Shown: one piece after another, positions 26,321 to 38,800 of the stretch | Numbering within the stretch: the stretch's first letter is position 1 | Layout of the letters: every line of letters begins with the position of its first letter | Assembly: GCA_005281725.1 (NCBI GenBank) | Contig: SSBO01000012.1 | Location: 17,385,783 to 17,449,782, forward strand | Origin: Wuchereria bancrofti | Taxonomy: Eukaryota; Nematoda; Chromadorea; Rhabditida; Onchocercidae | Length of the DNA: 64,000 bases | Reading direction: 5' to 3' | Position numbers and translations under genes: made by a program | The notes under the pieces: generated by a model | The model's input: only the letters and a program-made list of their open reading frames with translations | Database searches by the model: none | Told to the model about the DNA's origin: nothing

Positions 26321-28888
26321 ATGATGGAAGAAAGTTGCTCAAGATGTGATCAAGGCACTGATAATTCTGAGAATGTTCATGAATATGAGGAGCATCGTGT
26401 GATCGGGAAAGGTGCATATGGTGTTGTTTATCTAGTTACTCATATACCCAGTAACATACAGGCGAGTATTTTTGCTTGATATTTTTTAACATATTTTTAT
26501 TTTGAAAATCACCAGAGTGATTGTACTGACACTGTTTGTGCCGTTTTTTATTCATGGTAACCTTTCTTCAGTTTTTTTGGATTCTTTCGTAAAAATTAGA
26601 TGTGCCTTGTCATTACAGTAACTTCTTTCACTTTCATCCTCCAATCAGAATACGTAATTTCTACTTGTTCATAATATTATATGTAATATTATAAACATTA
26701 AAGCTTCAACTATTACGCAGTCAATTATAGTATGCCTTAAAAAAAATGATTGTGCGTATAACAGAAGATGGTATACCACAAAGTATTATACGTGAGATCT
26801 CAGCATTGCGAGCGCTGCATAATTTGGATCATCCAAACATTGTGAAGTTTGTTTTTTCACATTTTCCTTCTTTATCTTCGAGGAGGAAAAATTTATCATT
26901 TTTCCCTTTCGATTATCAAAATTTATTCGATTTCGAATTTTTACTTTTATTGTGGTTTTATCTGATGACCTTTACATGTGGATCAAAAGCCGTAGTTCAA
27001 AAGTAGCGTGTCATATAGATATGAAAATTTTTGAACAAAGTTTATACATTGTTTTAGATTACACGACGTGTTTCATGGTCAAATTGATAAGGGTGAAATG
27101 TGTTTAAGTGTTGTTTATGAAAAATGTGACTGGGACTTGTATGAGTTTTTGCGTACCATCCCTCGCGACATGGGTGATCATCAATGTCGTCATATTGCAA
27201 AGCAGGCAGGTTTTTGTTTCTATTTGGAATTTATCTAAACTTGTTGGAGGGCTTGAACAACACGTTAGGAATTCTTTTTTTAATAAATTTGGCAAATACC
27301 AAATGCTTGGTTATTAATGTCAGCAAGTTTGTTGTACTTTATTGCTATATATATCATCTTATTTTTTGTTTTCTGATATTACAGGATTATATTTATCTCT
27401 CACTCCTTTAAAGAAAATTTTCTCAACGGATTTATTAAATATTATTCAGTATTTATGATGCGTTAATTGTATGTTGTATCGAAATGTCTCCCTCATTTTG
27501 ATTTATGTCATTACTTTACTACAGATCGTATTCCACTTACTGTTCTCTTTCAAAATCATAGATGAATTACTAACTGATCAAAGGTATAGAGTCTCATTAT
27601 CAAAACTGAAGTTTAAGATTTTGATGGGATTGGATTTTCTTCATTCAAATCATGTTATACATCGAGACTTAAAACCACAGAACATATTAATTAACCGCGA
27701 CCAAACAATCAAAATTGCCGATTTCGGTTTAGCTCGCTACTATTCAATGCAATCATCTTTCACGACACTGGTAATTTTTGAATATCTGTTGTTTTTTGGT
27801 CCTGCTCATCTTATTTTCTTAGTTTCCCACTCACCTTACTTTCTTAGTTATCTTCAGCGCTGTCAACGACGTCCGAATTTTAGGTTGTGACTTTGTGGTA
27901 CCGAAGTCCAGAAGTATTACTTCAATGCTCCTATAACTGCGGTGTTGATATTTGGGCTGCTGGCTGCATCATTGCGGAATTATATTCGCGTCAACCACTT
28001 TTTCCAGCACATAGTGAAGCGCAACAATTGAGTATTATATTCCAGCAAGTTTTCAGAATTTTTCTTTTTCTCTTGAGCTGATTTCTATAACTTTTCTTTT
28101 CTTTTATTACTCAGAAAATCAAATTAAACTTAAAATCAAGGATCATATTCTGTTTGATTTTTCAAATTTCATATTCTTCCCAAACATGAAGCGGATTTTG
28201 AAAGTTTAACTGAAGGATGTTATCACCATATCTTGTGAATATAATGATTTATTGTTTAAACAAAATTATTATTCATATTCAACGTTACCAACTGCATAGG
28301 AGATAAATTATGTCCTGCAGAAAACTTGGCACTCCGCCTTCTAACGAATGGCCACAAAATGCGGTCATTGAACGTTCATTCTATCCGTCCTATCCCGGAC
28401 AACCAATGCGTCGTATTGCACCCAAATTACCACCAGATGCCGCAAGACTAGTAAAAGTACGCTGTTTTACGTGACTTTATATGATTCGGTCTTACGTATC
28501 TCTACAAAAATATCTAAAGAGTTTTTGACCAAGCTAGAGAATATTAGGTCAGTGACGTACCATTTCGTGGTCTTTCATCCTCTATTTCTTCCTTGAATGA
28601 CGGAATAATTAAAGTAATTTTAGTGGTTTTGACCTTTTAGTCTCATATTTAATATCAATACCTACTAAATTAAAATCATATATATAAGTTCTTTGCAAAT
28701 TGCTTCTGTAAATTTTTTATGCCATCTGATGTAATTTTTCCTTCGATCACATATTTGCATATAAAAAGAAAAAATGCGGTCAATAATGATTTCAGAGTAT
28801 GCTATCTTTCTTACCAGAAACAAGGCCTTCATGTGCAGAAGCATTAAGTACCGAATATTTTCGCCAGAAACATGGTTCAGTTGTTTAA
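26321..28888 (+). CDS. cdk-4: Cyclin-dependent kinase of the CDK4/6 type
   Basis: Ser/Thr kinase partner of cyclin D that drives G1/S. Seven exons: 26321-26461, 26731-26846, 27058-27205, 27618-27770, 27884-28044, 28321-28456, 28796-28888; together 315 aa in one frame (human CDK4 is 303). Motifs in order: glycine loop [11 protein letters not shown], catalytic lysine YALKK, PSTAIRE-equivalent [15 protein letters not shown], catalytic loop HRDLKPQN, metal-binding DFGLARYY, activation segment [17 protein letters not shown] (the VVTLWYR form typical of CDK4/6), and [20 protein letters not shown]. Introns 1, 3 and 5 require GC donors (CAG|GCGAGT, CAG|GCAGGT, CCA|GCAAGT) to keep frame and alignment. 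For intron 3 a GT-AG alternative exists (donor at 27210, acceptor before 27560), but it would insert about 20 residues inside helix E. The two ATGs at 26321 and 26324 are equivalent start choices; assignment to CDK4/6 rather than another CDK is by these motifs. Confidence 0.92.
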
Positions 28889-29302
28889 TAAGAAAATAAA
28901 TGAATATCTCTGTGCTTCTTTTTTGATCTCTTTGAACGACCTGTTATTTTATTCTACTGAATTTGTCCAACATTTTCCTCATAGTTTTTGTTTTGCATAT
29001 AAATTATGTTTGTTTAACTGCGGTTAATGCGATCGTTTTTAATTATCTTTAATTTTTTTAGAGAAAAGCGTCATCTTTTGCATCTGGTTATGTGCAAGTT
29101 GTATAGATTTTCAAGCTTCCTGGAAAAGTTTAGTGATTTCTCATTTTTTTCGCAGCTAATTGCTTATAAAGAAGTCACTTTGGACATTAGTGATTATTTG
29201 ATATTAAAAGTAGATCTTGATTTTTTTAGTTCTTGCTTTAAAAAAAAAAATGAAATAATTGGCTTTCTTCAGGAAAGTCAAAATTTTTTGACTGGTTTTC
29301 AA
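28889..29302 (+). other. 3' flank of the kinase gene, no gene recognised
   Basis: AT-rich sequence. An open frame at 29027-29332 is Phe/Leu/Lys-rich with homopolymeric runs and no domain; I treat it as non-coding. Confidence 0.4.
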
Positions 29303-30354
29303 AAAAATATCGCATATTTTCTATTGATTTAGATCCAAAACTGCGCTGCAGTTACTTGATCGCTCTCTATTCAGTTTGCTTATTGATTGTAATATGTGAG
29401 TGTAGTCGTCCGTGATCTATACCTTTGAAACTATGGATTACTCCTCTCTTTGTGTTTTATAATTTTGATAAGCTAACCAGATTCCTGCTAAATTTTTTAA
29501 AAATTCTATCAATCGTTTTCTATTTTGTTCTGGAATCTCGGTTATGTTACACTTTGATGTGAAGTAATCGTCTTGTCTGGTGATTTCTTGAAGCTCAAAG
29601 GGATATTCAAGATATTTGAAGGTAGGATTTTATTTTTCGTTCGTTTCAGTCCAGTTAATTATAACAGCATTTAGAGTTGTTCCAAGAATTTAATAAGCCT
29701 GAGATGTAAACGTTTCTGTGATTCTTTATTTCAAGCAACTTTTCCTTCAGTTTCAATCATTCGAGTTGTTTCAGTTATTTGGATTGTGTTCTTCCTTCAT
29801 CAAAAAAATTAGAATTCTTGTTCAAAAGCTTGAAACTGCGGCAATCATTCAAGCTTATTTTTCGCATTCATTTACCATTCACTAAATAGGTTCCTTACTG
29901 CCATTTCCAGAATTATCGTTGTGTTATAATAAATTTACTTTATTCCTTTTATTACTCACTTGTCATTTCTTTTTCTCTTTGAATTTTTATGAAGCTGTAG
30001 TTGGTTTTTTCGACATTAATGCAAAGTATGGACATAGCGCAGGATTTCTCAATTAATCTGAAATTTTTTTGCACAGCTGCCTTTCATGCTTGGGATTTTT
30101 TCTGATAGTCTAGATTTATGGCATATCGAAATGGTATTTCTGTGAAGATTTATTAAGACAGCTAGTCAGCATTGGCTACAATCAAAACTTTGTTTTCTCT
30201 TTGTTAGAATTTGATTATATATCTATGGATTATGTATCTACATGAAACTGATCGAAAAGTTTTTTTAATGTGAGTGATTTGACATTTAAATTATCATAAT
30301 ATATTCCTTGTAGTGTGACAAAGAATTATATTTGTAACATCATATAACGAGGTA

Positions 30355-31193
30355 ATACATTCTCCTCACTTCATTGCTTATTTCATCACTACAAACTTCC
30401 TTACGAACAATTAAGTGTCATTAATTTAAGCTATGATGATTTGCGAGTAGGTGGAGTTGAAGCAATTTTAAGAGAAGATAGTTCTTTCTTATCCATAATT
30501 CAAAATGAGCATTTGCTATCAATATTTCAAGTTCATCGTTCACTTCGAAGAAGGCGAGATGTTCGACTGACTTCATGATTCGATTTCAAACCATTCATTT
30601 TGAAGACCAATTTTGCCCTTACTTTCAGATACCGGTATATTTCGGTCATTTTTCAAGTCTTTTATATTGAGTATTATATAAAATTGTATGAATATCAATT
30701 ACTTTATTCCCACTTCATAATTATTTATTTATTTATCTTTTCCAGTCTAGTTTCTTTCTTTTTTTTTTTTTTTTTTGAGCGATATTCCTATGCATACTGC
30801 TTTTTTTCCATTCAGTTGATATCCGAATTGAAAGTTCAGAAGAGAAATAATGTACTTATTTCCATCAGTTCTCTTTCTGTACAGTGACAATATTTATTTC
30901 TATGTGCTATGGGAAGTCTTTTCTTAATGGGAAAGCAGTTAAATCAAAACTTTTCCTGAAGCTATTCCGAATTCAGATTCCACATTTAAGAATGCGGGAA
31001 AGATATAACCCAGTTAGATTCATGATATCTCGTATTCGTCTCGTTTTTTATACCGTATGATCATTAACTTTGGTAAACCACTGATGCTATTTTCAGCACA
31101 AACAGTTTATCTGAGCAAATATTTCGAGTTTTAGAATCGTTTTTAGGAGATGCAAATCAAAGACGGCGGAAGTTAGACATTAGAAGAAGTTAG
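30355..31193 (+). CDS. Uncharacterised exon-like segments, present only in arm A
   Basis: Two open plus-strand stretches with protein-like composition. One (about 30355-30578) includes KLPYEQLSVINLSYDDLRVG and ILREDSSFLSIIQNEHLLSI and stops at 30578 after an Arg-rich HRSLRRRR. The other (31097-31193) follows a TTTTCAG acceptor and reads LSEQIFRVLESFLGDANQRR to a TAG. A short stretch after an acceptor at 29333 (KTALQLLDRSLFSLLIDC) and one after 30075 (LPFMLGIFSDSLDLWHIEM) could be upstream exons, but the phases do not all join, so no full model is offered. I do not recognise the family. Most of this interval is missing from arm B. Confidence 0.35.
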
Positions 31194-32159
31194 TACGACT
31201 CTGTTTACCAATTTGGTCTGCTTTCGTCCATTTGGTGCTATTATGCTCATCCTTTTTCTGCTTCCCTTTTGAAATAGGATGTTACCAGCTTAAGAGTTTC
31301 TTCCCCAGCATCTGCGAACTTTCCAGTTTATATTTCTTCCGCTGTCTTCTCTAAGATCTATTTTAAAAGCTTGCATAAAGACAGGGTTGACTGATCTGTC
31401 TTTGAATTGGCCATAGGAACAGAAATCCAAGTTTAATCATTACTAGCCTGATACATCTTTCATTTTGTTGGAAAATTTCGATTGCAGCGATAATAAATGG
31501 TGACGAATAAATTGGGAGAACCATCTTTCATTGATGATAATCGTTCCTTTCGTAGGCACTCCTTTTCATCTCCGATCACTTTGTTGATGCTTATGCGGCC
31601 TCGCACTTATCTCCAATAGTAAAAGTTCATGTCTCATTAAGGAAGGTTTCATAGGCTGAGATAGATTTCGAGATTGCCACTCGAACAAGCACTTCACGCT
31701 TTTATCAGTTATCGCAGTGCTTCGCACTTAGTAGCAGCAGAAGCGAGTTAATATTTTCGAAAAGTTTGCGACCATCTTTGAAATATGCATTGTTCTTATA
31801 TTTCAAAGAAAAAATCACCTAAAAATAAGCAGTTTTGTTTGAAATCGATGCAATTGGACTCATCTTGACGAGATTTTCATTGCGATTTGATATGCTGAAC
31901 TCTGATCGGTGCAGTAGGTTGCGAGATCAAATGTCAGTGAGGTGTTTGCCAACGACTTACTGAAGACGATTATTGTTAATTTATTTTTGATTAAAAGAAT
32001 TGAAGAATTGATTTGTCGTTGTGATGAAAAGGAAAAGTTTCTTGTAAATTTTGATATGAATTTCCTCTTTTGTTTGAATATCAATTCAATAAGAAAAGGA
32101 ATTGGAGAGGAACGTGTCTCTCAGGATTCTTCTTTTGGAGGTGTTCTTGATATCACCTG

Positions 32160-32750
32160 CTATACTTTCATGTTAGAAAAGAGACGAAGGGCGCAATATG
32201 CTTTCACCCTATTTGCTCTGTTACTACAATTCCCTTGTGGTTGCTTTTCAGCACAATAGCTCTTCATTATACATTTGATAAATAGGCCTTAGAAAAGAAG
32301 GCCTCCAGTAAAGGCAAACATATAATTCTCGAAGGCAGAAAATGATGCAAAGTTGAAAGCTATCCCTTCTCTGAAATGGAGGAACTCTTGAAGAACCTTA
32401 ATGAATCCTCCATCAATGCCAGTTGTTCACTTTTCAACAAATATTTCCAGTATCATATCGAAGAAATCCCTCTGTGGTAGAAATGTCTAATAGAGAAAAA
32501 GAGAATGAAAGCTGTATTCTACCGCGATACTATCAACTTAACTTTTACAAATATCAATACTATTACTGACTGCAATGATCTCCAACACATATATGCCCAT
32601 TTTGCGATTGCGAACCGTTCACCGAGATTTTATGTTTGTCCTTCTCGAAATGAAGCAACAGAATTTGAAAATCTTTTCGATTTGGTTGAAGTCTGGGAAG
32701 TTCTCCTACATGTTTCAGCATTGCTGAGTTTATGCTGCATTAATGATTAA
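32160..32750 (+). pseudogene. Long reading frame interrupted by three in-frame stops (arm A)
   Basis: One plus-strand frame runs from about 32160 to the stop ending at 32750 and is broken only by TAG, TGA and TAG (near 32283, 32342 and 32480). The pieces look protein-like: a hydrophobic TTIPLWLLFSTIALHYTF, an amphipathic MEELLKNLNESSINASCS, and a terminal 81-codon part from ATG 32505 containing TITDCNDLQHIYAHFAIANR and FYVCPSRNEATEFENLFDLV. The copy in arm B (43432-43907) keeps the same TAG before the terminal part, up to the N gap. No family recognised. It may be a decayed gene or the last exon of a gene whose upstream exons I cannot see. Confidence 0.3.
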
Positions 32751-34077
32751 ATTAGCAGAAATGTATTGATTGTTCCGAAGGTCTTCCTTGAAAATTTTTT
32801 CATCCAATAATTGGTATGCAAGGAAAGCGTATCAGTAATAATTATTTATAAATACTGAGTTCCCCATTAGTGTAACTGAAATTGTTGCATAAAAGCATCC
32901 TTTTATGTTTATTCTCTCTCATTTTCATTCTCATTTCTCTCAGCAGGAATATCTTTTATTTCATCATCAATACAATATTGGCAACAAAAAAAAAGGCGGC
33001 GCAGTTTTCCTTCCGGCATTTTACAGGTTAAATATTCATACCCATTTTCAATAACGAAAATATTTTATCGCTGAAATATATTATCACCTACATCTTTTCA
33101 TAGTGGTAGTTTCAGATTCTTCTTTGCTGTTATTCATGTATTAAAAGATGATAACTCTGTTATGTGATGAATTTTTTTGATTCAATCCTAATGTCTCGTC
33201 ATATTAGGAGAATAGCTTGAAATTTTTATCCTGGAAGCTTTAAATAAGTTTGCAAGTTGTCTCTGCTAGGTTACTTGGCTAGAATCCAAAGTACTATTGT
33301 GCCTAACATTAATTGGAAGTAATGGAGTAGATAAATTTGCTATCATTCCTTCCCATACATCAACTGGTGCTATTAAATAACTTTACGACTTCGTTTATCC
33401 GCATCAAATTTATTATGAAATGAAATTTTATAGTTAAATAGACATGGAAATCAAATGTTGTTTCTATGCCGATTTATTTTTTTCTACCTATGAATATAAG
33501 CAAAAATGAAAACTATTTCACTCAACATAAATCCTTCTGTTCCTCTCTCCTTCTTCTCTCTCTCTCTTTCTGTGACTAATACGTTTTGCGATAATGAAAT
33601 AAAACCATTTTTGATAACTATTAATAATTTTGAACGCAATAACTTGTTATCTCTTTATCTTTTATGTAACCACTTGCATGATATTTAGTAATGCCAAGAG
33701 AAGTTGCTTCCAGCTGTTGCAAAATTGCTACACTCACAAAAAGCTCTGTTACTTTCTTCTTTGGCTTCCTTCCTGAATTCCCCTTTTGAAACTTTTTTAG
33801 CTCTAATAAACATATAATGCCTAAAAAGAAATAGAAACTAGAATTCATTTTTTTATGCCCAGTATTTCTACATACACCCCGTGATTTCCCGTGCTACAGA
33901 GTATTGGATGTAACTTCTTCTTTTCTTTGCATGTAAAAAAAGACTGCTGTGCTTGGATTCGCTCAATCTTTTGCTCTTTTCCGTTACTTACTGCTTACTG
34001 ATTATTAATCTGCATAAACTGTCACTCTTCTACATAAAACACTGAAAATATAACAGACTACAAATTCATATTTTCAG

Positions 34078-34128
34078 AAGGAAATTAAATACCCGCTGAA
34101 GCCAAATAGTGGTGCACTGGATTGGCCG
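34078..34128 (+). CDS. Possible upstream exon of the small membrane-protein gene (arm A only)
   Basis: After a TTTTCAG acceptor the frame reads KEIKYPLKPNSGALDWP and can end at a GTTGTT donor in phase 0, compatible with the exon at 35211. Without splicing the frame stops at 34157. Sequence around 33838-34225, including this exon, is deleted in arm B. Weak evidence: one acceptor, one phase match, no family. Confidence 0.25.
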
Positions 34129-35210
34129 GTTGTTTCCCATCGCAATACATTCCAACTATAAAGATGCATTTTGCTGCCTAAATTTGTAATTGGAAATATT
34201 AGCAGAGCGCTTATTTTCTTTTCCTCGTCTCATTTCGTTGTTTACCTTTTTATTACGTCTGCTTCAAGTCGCGTCATATTGCTTAGATGGAATTCAGGAT
34301 TGTCATGTTGGGTTAATCCTTGGTTTACAAAAAAATCAGTAACTTGAAATCAGTGGCTTTTCTAGTTAGAGCATACTTGATAATATGGCAAAGAGATTAA
34401 GCAGTTTTGAAGTAAATGTAAAGTTGCGATATTTTTTGGATAATAGCTGTTATAGTTCTCCTTTTAAAATAATTTCCATTTGTCTTCTTCCGTAGCAGAA
34501 ATCACTGAATATTCCAATTTCCAATTAACCAAACTTGTTCTTCAGTTAATTTTTAACAGCGATTATCTCAGTTTTCAAGTTTCCTTTTAAATGAATCACA
34601 TCGTGTTTCAGTTTAAGTATGCACTATTTTTGAAACCTGATGATCAATTAATAGACCCGAGCTTTACTTCCTCACGGGTGATACCTCGAACCAGGACAAT
34701 AAAAACGTTTGTCTTAATCGATCAATAAGTATTTTTGAAAAAAAACTGAAATGGTTTTCTGTGCTGAGAATAATTTTTGATTGGACGGCACCATGCAGTC
34801 TACTATCGCTAAAAATGCTTCCAATTATGTCGTCTTAGAAACTCCCAAGAAACCCTCTTAATCAAAGCTATTTGATTTGATATCTTATAGGTTCAACTAC
34901 TATTATGAATATGAGACTGGAGAGATCAGCCAATCCTAATCATACGAAAAAATTATAAGATTAGGGAATTTTACATCCTATAGAATATATGTGTTTCTCA
35001 GTTTGTAAATTTTACATCTGAATCGTTCCATTAATTAGTAACTTTGACGCTATTTTCGCTGGTATTTTACACTTGAGATGCACTGTTTTTTCTCTTGCGT
35101 TTTTGATAAGAGAATTGACCGTCGTAAAATAAAATTTGTCTTTAAGTCTTATAAAGAAATTTTTAGAGAATTAGTGACGATTGCGCTTCAACCGAAGTAT
35201 CGTTAAACAG

Positions 35211-37010
35211 GGAAACTCTGATAGCTTAAAGTGTTGTGAAGATGATTTAATTAATGCCCATACAGGACAGAAGGTAAGTTTATCCAGTTTCCATGCATAT
35301 CTAGTGAAATTGCCATGTAGTGATGATGTTTAATAATTTTAATCTTATGTTGTTTTGCTATTTTCCTTTCTGAAGAGTCTAGTTTTGGAATCTGTAAGTT
35401 CCAAACTAACAAAACATTGTTGTTCAATGCTTTTTTTTCTCAAAATGTGAGCTTGGTTTGCAGCTTTAAATTTTGAAAGAAGTGATTCAATAAAAATAAT
35501 ACTAACTACTGCTATAAAAAATCAATATAACTGATATATATTAGAAGTCTGCCTAAATGTTTATAACATTGTTAATGAATCAAGAGACTTGCAGAGTTTG
35601 CTCGCGAAATCATTTTAGACTCAACATTTGTATATTACTTATTAATGGGTTATAACGAAGTTGCCCGAAGGATGTATCAGCATTACCCACAAAATATGAT
35701 ACACACCTTTGACACTGAGCATCTATGTCAAGCACAATGTCATGTACCCTGCTCTATGAAACATATTAGTGATCTAATGATGCAGCGATGGCTCTGCCCT
35801 GTCAAGGTATCATTTATTTTTGAAAATGTTTGATTGCAGTATAGCTCCACGTCAAAACCTTTGAATTCTAGATATTAAGGCAACGGGAAGTTTAGTTACA
35901 AAGTATCTGGTGAGACTTGTGCGTTCGTGAATACTTGTGTTTATTTCAAATCAAAAATATCCTCTTCAAGTCAGTGGTTCTTGGAATCTTATAGGGTAGA
36001 TGTTAGCTTATAGTAGCAAGCTGTTAGCTTATAGTTTAAAAATCATAATGGATACGCCACGCCGAAGTCAGCAAACAAGCACTCACCAGTTATCGTGTTC
36101 ATGACATTTACAGAATATTTAAAAACTGAAATAAATGCTGGAGTAGTAAAACTCAGAAAATTCCTCATCCTTTTTTGATGAATTAGAACATAATTTCTTT
36201 TTATTCCAATAAGATTCAGTTTTAAGGCTATAGGTAAGAAGGCTAGTAATTTTGTCATTCATGCTACTGTTAACACTAGAAGGATATTGAAAATGAAGTA
36301 ACTTTACTTTCCTATTACTGCAGTAATAGTTTGTGTAGCCACAGAAAATTTCTTGCTAATTTTAAAAGACGCATAAAGTGCTGCTAAATATTTAAGAAAT
36401 TAATTAATTGATCCTTATATTGGTTCATTACTGAAATAATAACTGGAGTTTGTTTCAAAACATCCAGAAAGACTATTCGACAGGAAAAAGATGCATAATC
36501 ATGGTCGTCTTCTCAAATTTAAATTCTTGGCGCATGAAATTTGAGCATTTTTGTTATCTGGTTTGATGTGTGCTATAATGCTGAAATGGAGCATATTTCC
36601 AGTAATTAATTCATCAGAATAATAAGGGTATGAGGCGGATCACTTTCAACAAAAAGCTATTAAAAAGGAATGTAGAAGAGCAATTTCGTTGGAAAATTTC
36701 GTCATATGAGAGAAGTCCTATATTTGCACATTTCATCTTGCCTCGAGGAATGATGATGAGATCTACAATGCTCAACTAAACCTCAGCTTTTCTTCAATTA
36801 TTTTATTTCACATTAACAAAATCTCTTTAACATTTTCAGGAAAAGAATGAATGGAGTAATATGCCATCTGAAGATCGTTTTTTGACGGGTTTCACCACAA
36901 TCATGGCCACAGTCATCTGCCTTGCTGTTTTCGGTGTCTTTTTACTAGTTTGCATAACATGCCTCATCCGAATACATTGCTGCAGATGTCGCAGGAGTAA
37001 TAATGCATAA
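35211..37010 (+). CDS. Small single-pass membrane protein, C-terminal part, intact copy (arm A)
   Basis: Three exons join in phase 0: 35211-35273, 35585-35806, 36840-37010, giving 151 residues to the TAA. The N-terminal part is rich in Cys (DSLKCCEDD; LCQAQCHVPCS; RWLCPVK), followed by a charged loop (EKNEWSNMPSEDRF), one strong transmembrane helix (TVICLAVFGVFLLVCITCLI) and a short Cys/Arg tail (RIHCCRCRRSNNA) that could be palmitoylated. This layout suggests a type I protein with a disulfide-bonded outer part and a short cytosolic tail. Upstream exons and signal peptide were not found. Acceptors before 35211 and 35585 are weaker than average. I do not recognise the family. The copy in arm B is frameshifted in the second of these exons. 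Confidence 0.6.
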
Positions 37011-37874
37011 AGCTAATAGTTTTCTGTTTTCGTACATCATTCAAAGAAAAGCCAAATGTCGCATTCCAAAAGGAGATTCAAGCCAAGATAACATTGACAA
37101 ATTTCTAGACAAATAAGCGACAGAAAATAAGTGAAATGAAATCTTCTGGCATTAAAAGATTTAATTTCTATTAATCCATATACTATACTCATGATAAGTG
37201 ACTTCATCATCACTCTCATTCATTGCATTTTTTTTCAATTATTTTTCATGTTTAGTTCTTAAGCTTCTGTTCAACTCCATGATATAAAATATATTCTACA
37301 TGATGCAATATGATGTGAAATATATTCTTCCATTTAATGAAATGTATTCCGGAAATATATTCTGCATGCGACGTTTTGTTCTGTCCAAGTTGTCATCTTT
37401 ATTCCACCGCACATATTGTACACTGCAGAACATGAGCAGATATGGAAATAATAAATGCTGTTAAGTTTAAAATCAATAATTTTAAGCAACTTTTATAAAT
37501 ACAGACATTAAAAATTCGAAATTTTTTTCATTTCATCACTGTAGCAGAAAGTCTTTTGTGAATATTAGACTGCACAAGTACTAGATTTAGTAACAGGCAC
37601 GTCACTCATTAGGAATAGCAATAGTGGTTTGAAAAACATTTAAGCAAAACTCAATTCCTAAGCTATCAATGGAGAACTCTCATTTACTTCAAAAACAAAT
37701 TAGATACAGGTAATTCGAGATGCGATTGATCATTACTTCAGTAAAACATGAATCAACACTAAGTAAACAAATTAGTCAAACAATGGAACAGTATTGTTTG
37801 ACATTAAAGGAATCGCTTTGATAAGTACTAAAATGAGTGTGATGCAAAACAAAGAAAACAATTGGAGCAAAATG

Positions 37875-38467
37875 TGTCGCGGATTTTAATATCGCGAAAC
37901 TCTAAATTACTATATGAGAGTTGAAAATATGAGTAAGAAATATGTTATATGATGATTTTGCAAATAATATTTGGACTTTTTGTTTCCAATCTTATGTTTA
38001 GACTGTAAATCTTTTATATATTGTTTATACGGTATCAACTCCTCATTTAGTTGACCTCATTGTTGTGTCGCCACTAATTGTAAATTATCTTTGAATCTAT
38101 GAGGTTAACAACTTTTGCTTAACTGATGTCCTTTACGGTAGATAGATTTGCTTGTAAACCAGATCAACAGCTCTTTGTTAGACCGATTACTCTTTCGGCA
38201 GGTCAACCTCATATTGTAAATCATATACTTTGTTTACGCATATTGCTTGCTATATAAGGAAGTCACCCTTATTGAAGGAGGCACTGTGTGTTTTTTACCA
38301 AGAACGAGAAGAGTTCAATTTCAATTCTTCTCTACGAAGTTATTCTACTATTGCTTCTGTTAATAAAGAATTATTATATTCCTTTATTTCACCTACATCC
38401 AACGAATCTCCCTGCGATCAAAAACCTCTCCCAAAATAATAATTAAATTATCAAATCTTCCATGACA
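37875..38467 (+). mobile_element. Solo LTR of an LTR retrotransposon (arm A)
   Basis: 593 bp, starting TGTCGCGG and ending CATGACA, so it has TG...CA ends. Flanks are AAATG (37870-37874) and AAGTG (38468-38472), a 5-bp target-site duplication with one change. Inside are a TATA box (ctatataagg at about 38250) and a polyadenylation signal (AATAAA at about 38362), the usual LTR promoter/terminator pair. No gag-pol lies beside it. The 5-bp duplication suits BEL/Pao or some Gypsy elements. A related copy lies inverted at 42304-42900 and an identical one at 48813-49405. Confidence 0.8.
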
Positions 38468-38539
38468 AAGTGATCAATTCATGCAACCTTATAAAATTCC
38501 TTTTCTCGCAGATTGGTCCTTTCTTCTAATAGTGTTATA

Positions 38540-38800
38540 CAGGAAAAATGATGCGTTATGAGAAAATCGAAATGCTTTTTTATCATTACTGTTGAAGAGC
38601 TAAGAAAGCAGCACCAAGAAAATGTAAGTACCATTGAAAAATGCAAGAAGGAACTGGTTGTGTTTCTATCATTAAATAAGCTGTAAAGAGCATCCCACTA
38701 ATTTTAGAAATTTAGATGACCTTCGGCAACAAATTCGTGAAGATGTCAAAATCGCTTCCTCACAAGCTCCAAAAGATTCACAAAAAAAAAGAGAGAAAAC
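38540..38800 (+). other. Exon-like coiled-coil fragments of unknown origin
   Basis: Two short helical reading frames, TVEELRKQHQENVSTIEKC and NLDDLRQQIREDVKIASSQA, lie close together, the second after a TTTTAG acceptor. They are repeated in arm B at about 49478-49720. Phases do not join cleanly and no start or end was found. Possibly remnants of a gene. Confidence 0.25.

Noticed and set aside
33621..33848. Minus-strand frame with a hydrophobic start, also in arm B (44846-45031)
   Set aside because: The two copies shift frame relative to each other after about 30 codons, and no splice context or family supports it.
36043..36258. Minus-strand 71-codon frame repeated exactly at 46981-47196
   Set aside because: It lies in the intron of the membrane-protein gene, and the exact repeat is explained by the identical tract; its composition is intron-like.
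38230..38439. 69-codon frame repeated at 49168-49377 and, in reverse, 42325-42531
   Set aside because: It lies wholly inside the solo LTR and spans its TATA and polyadenylation region, so it is not a gene.
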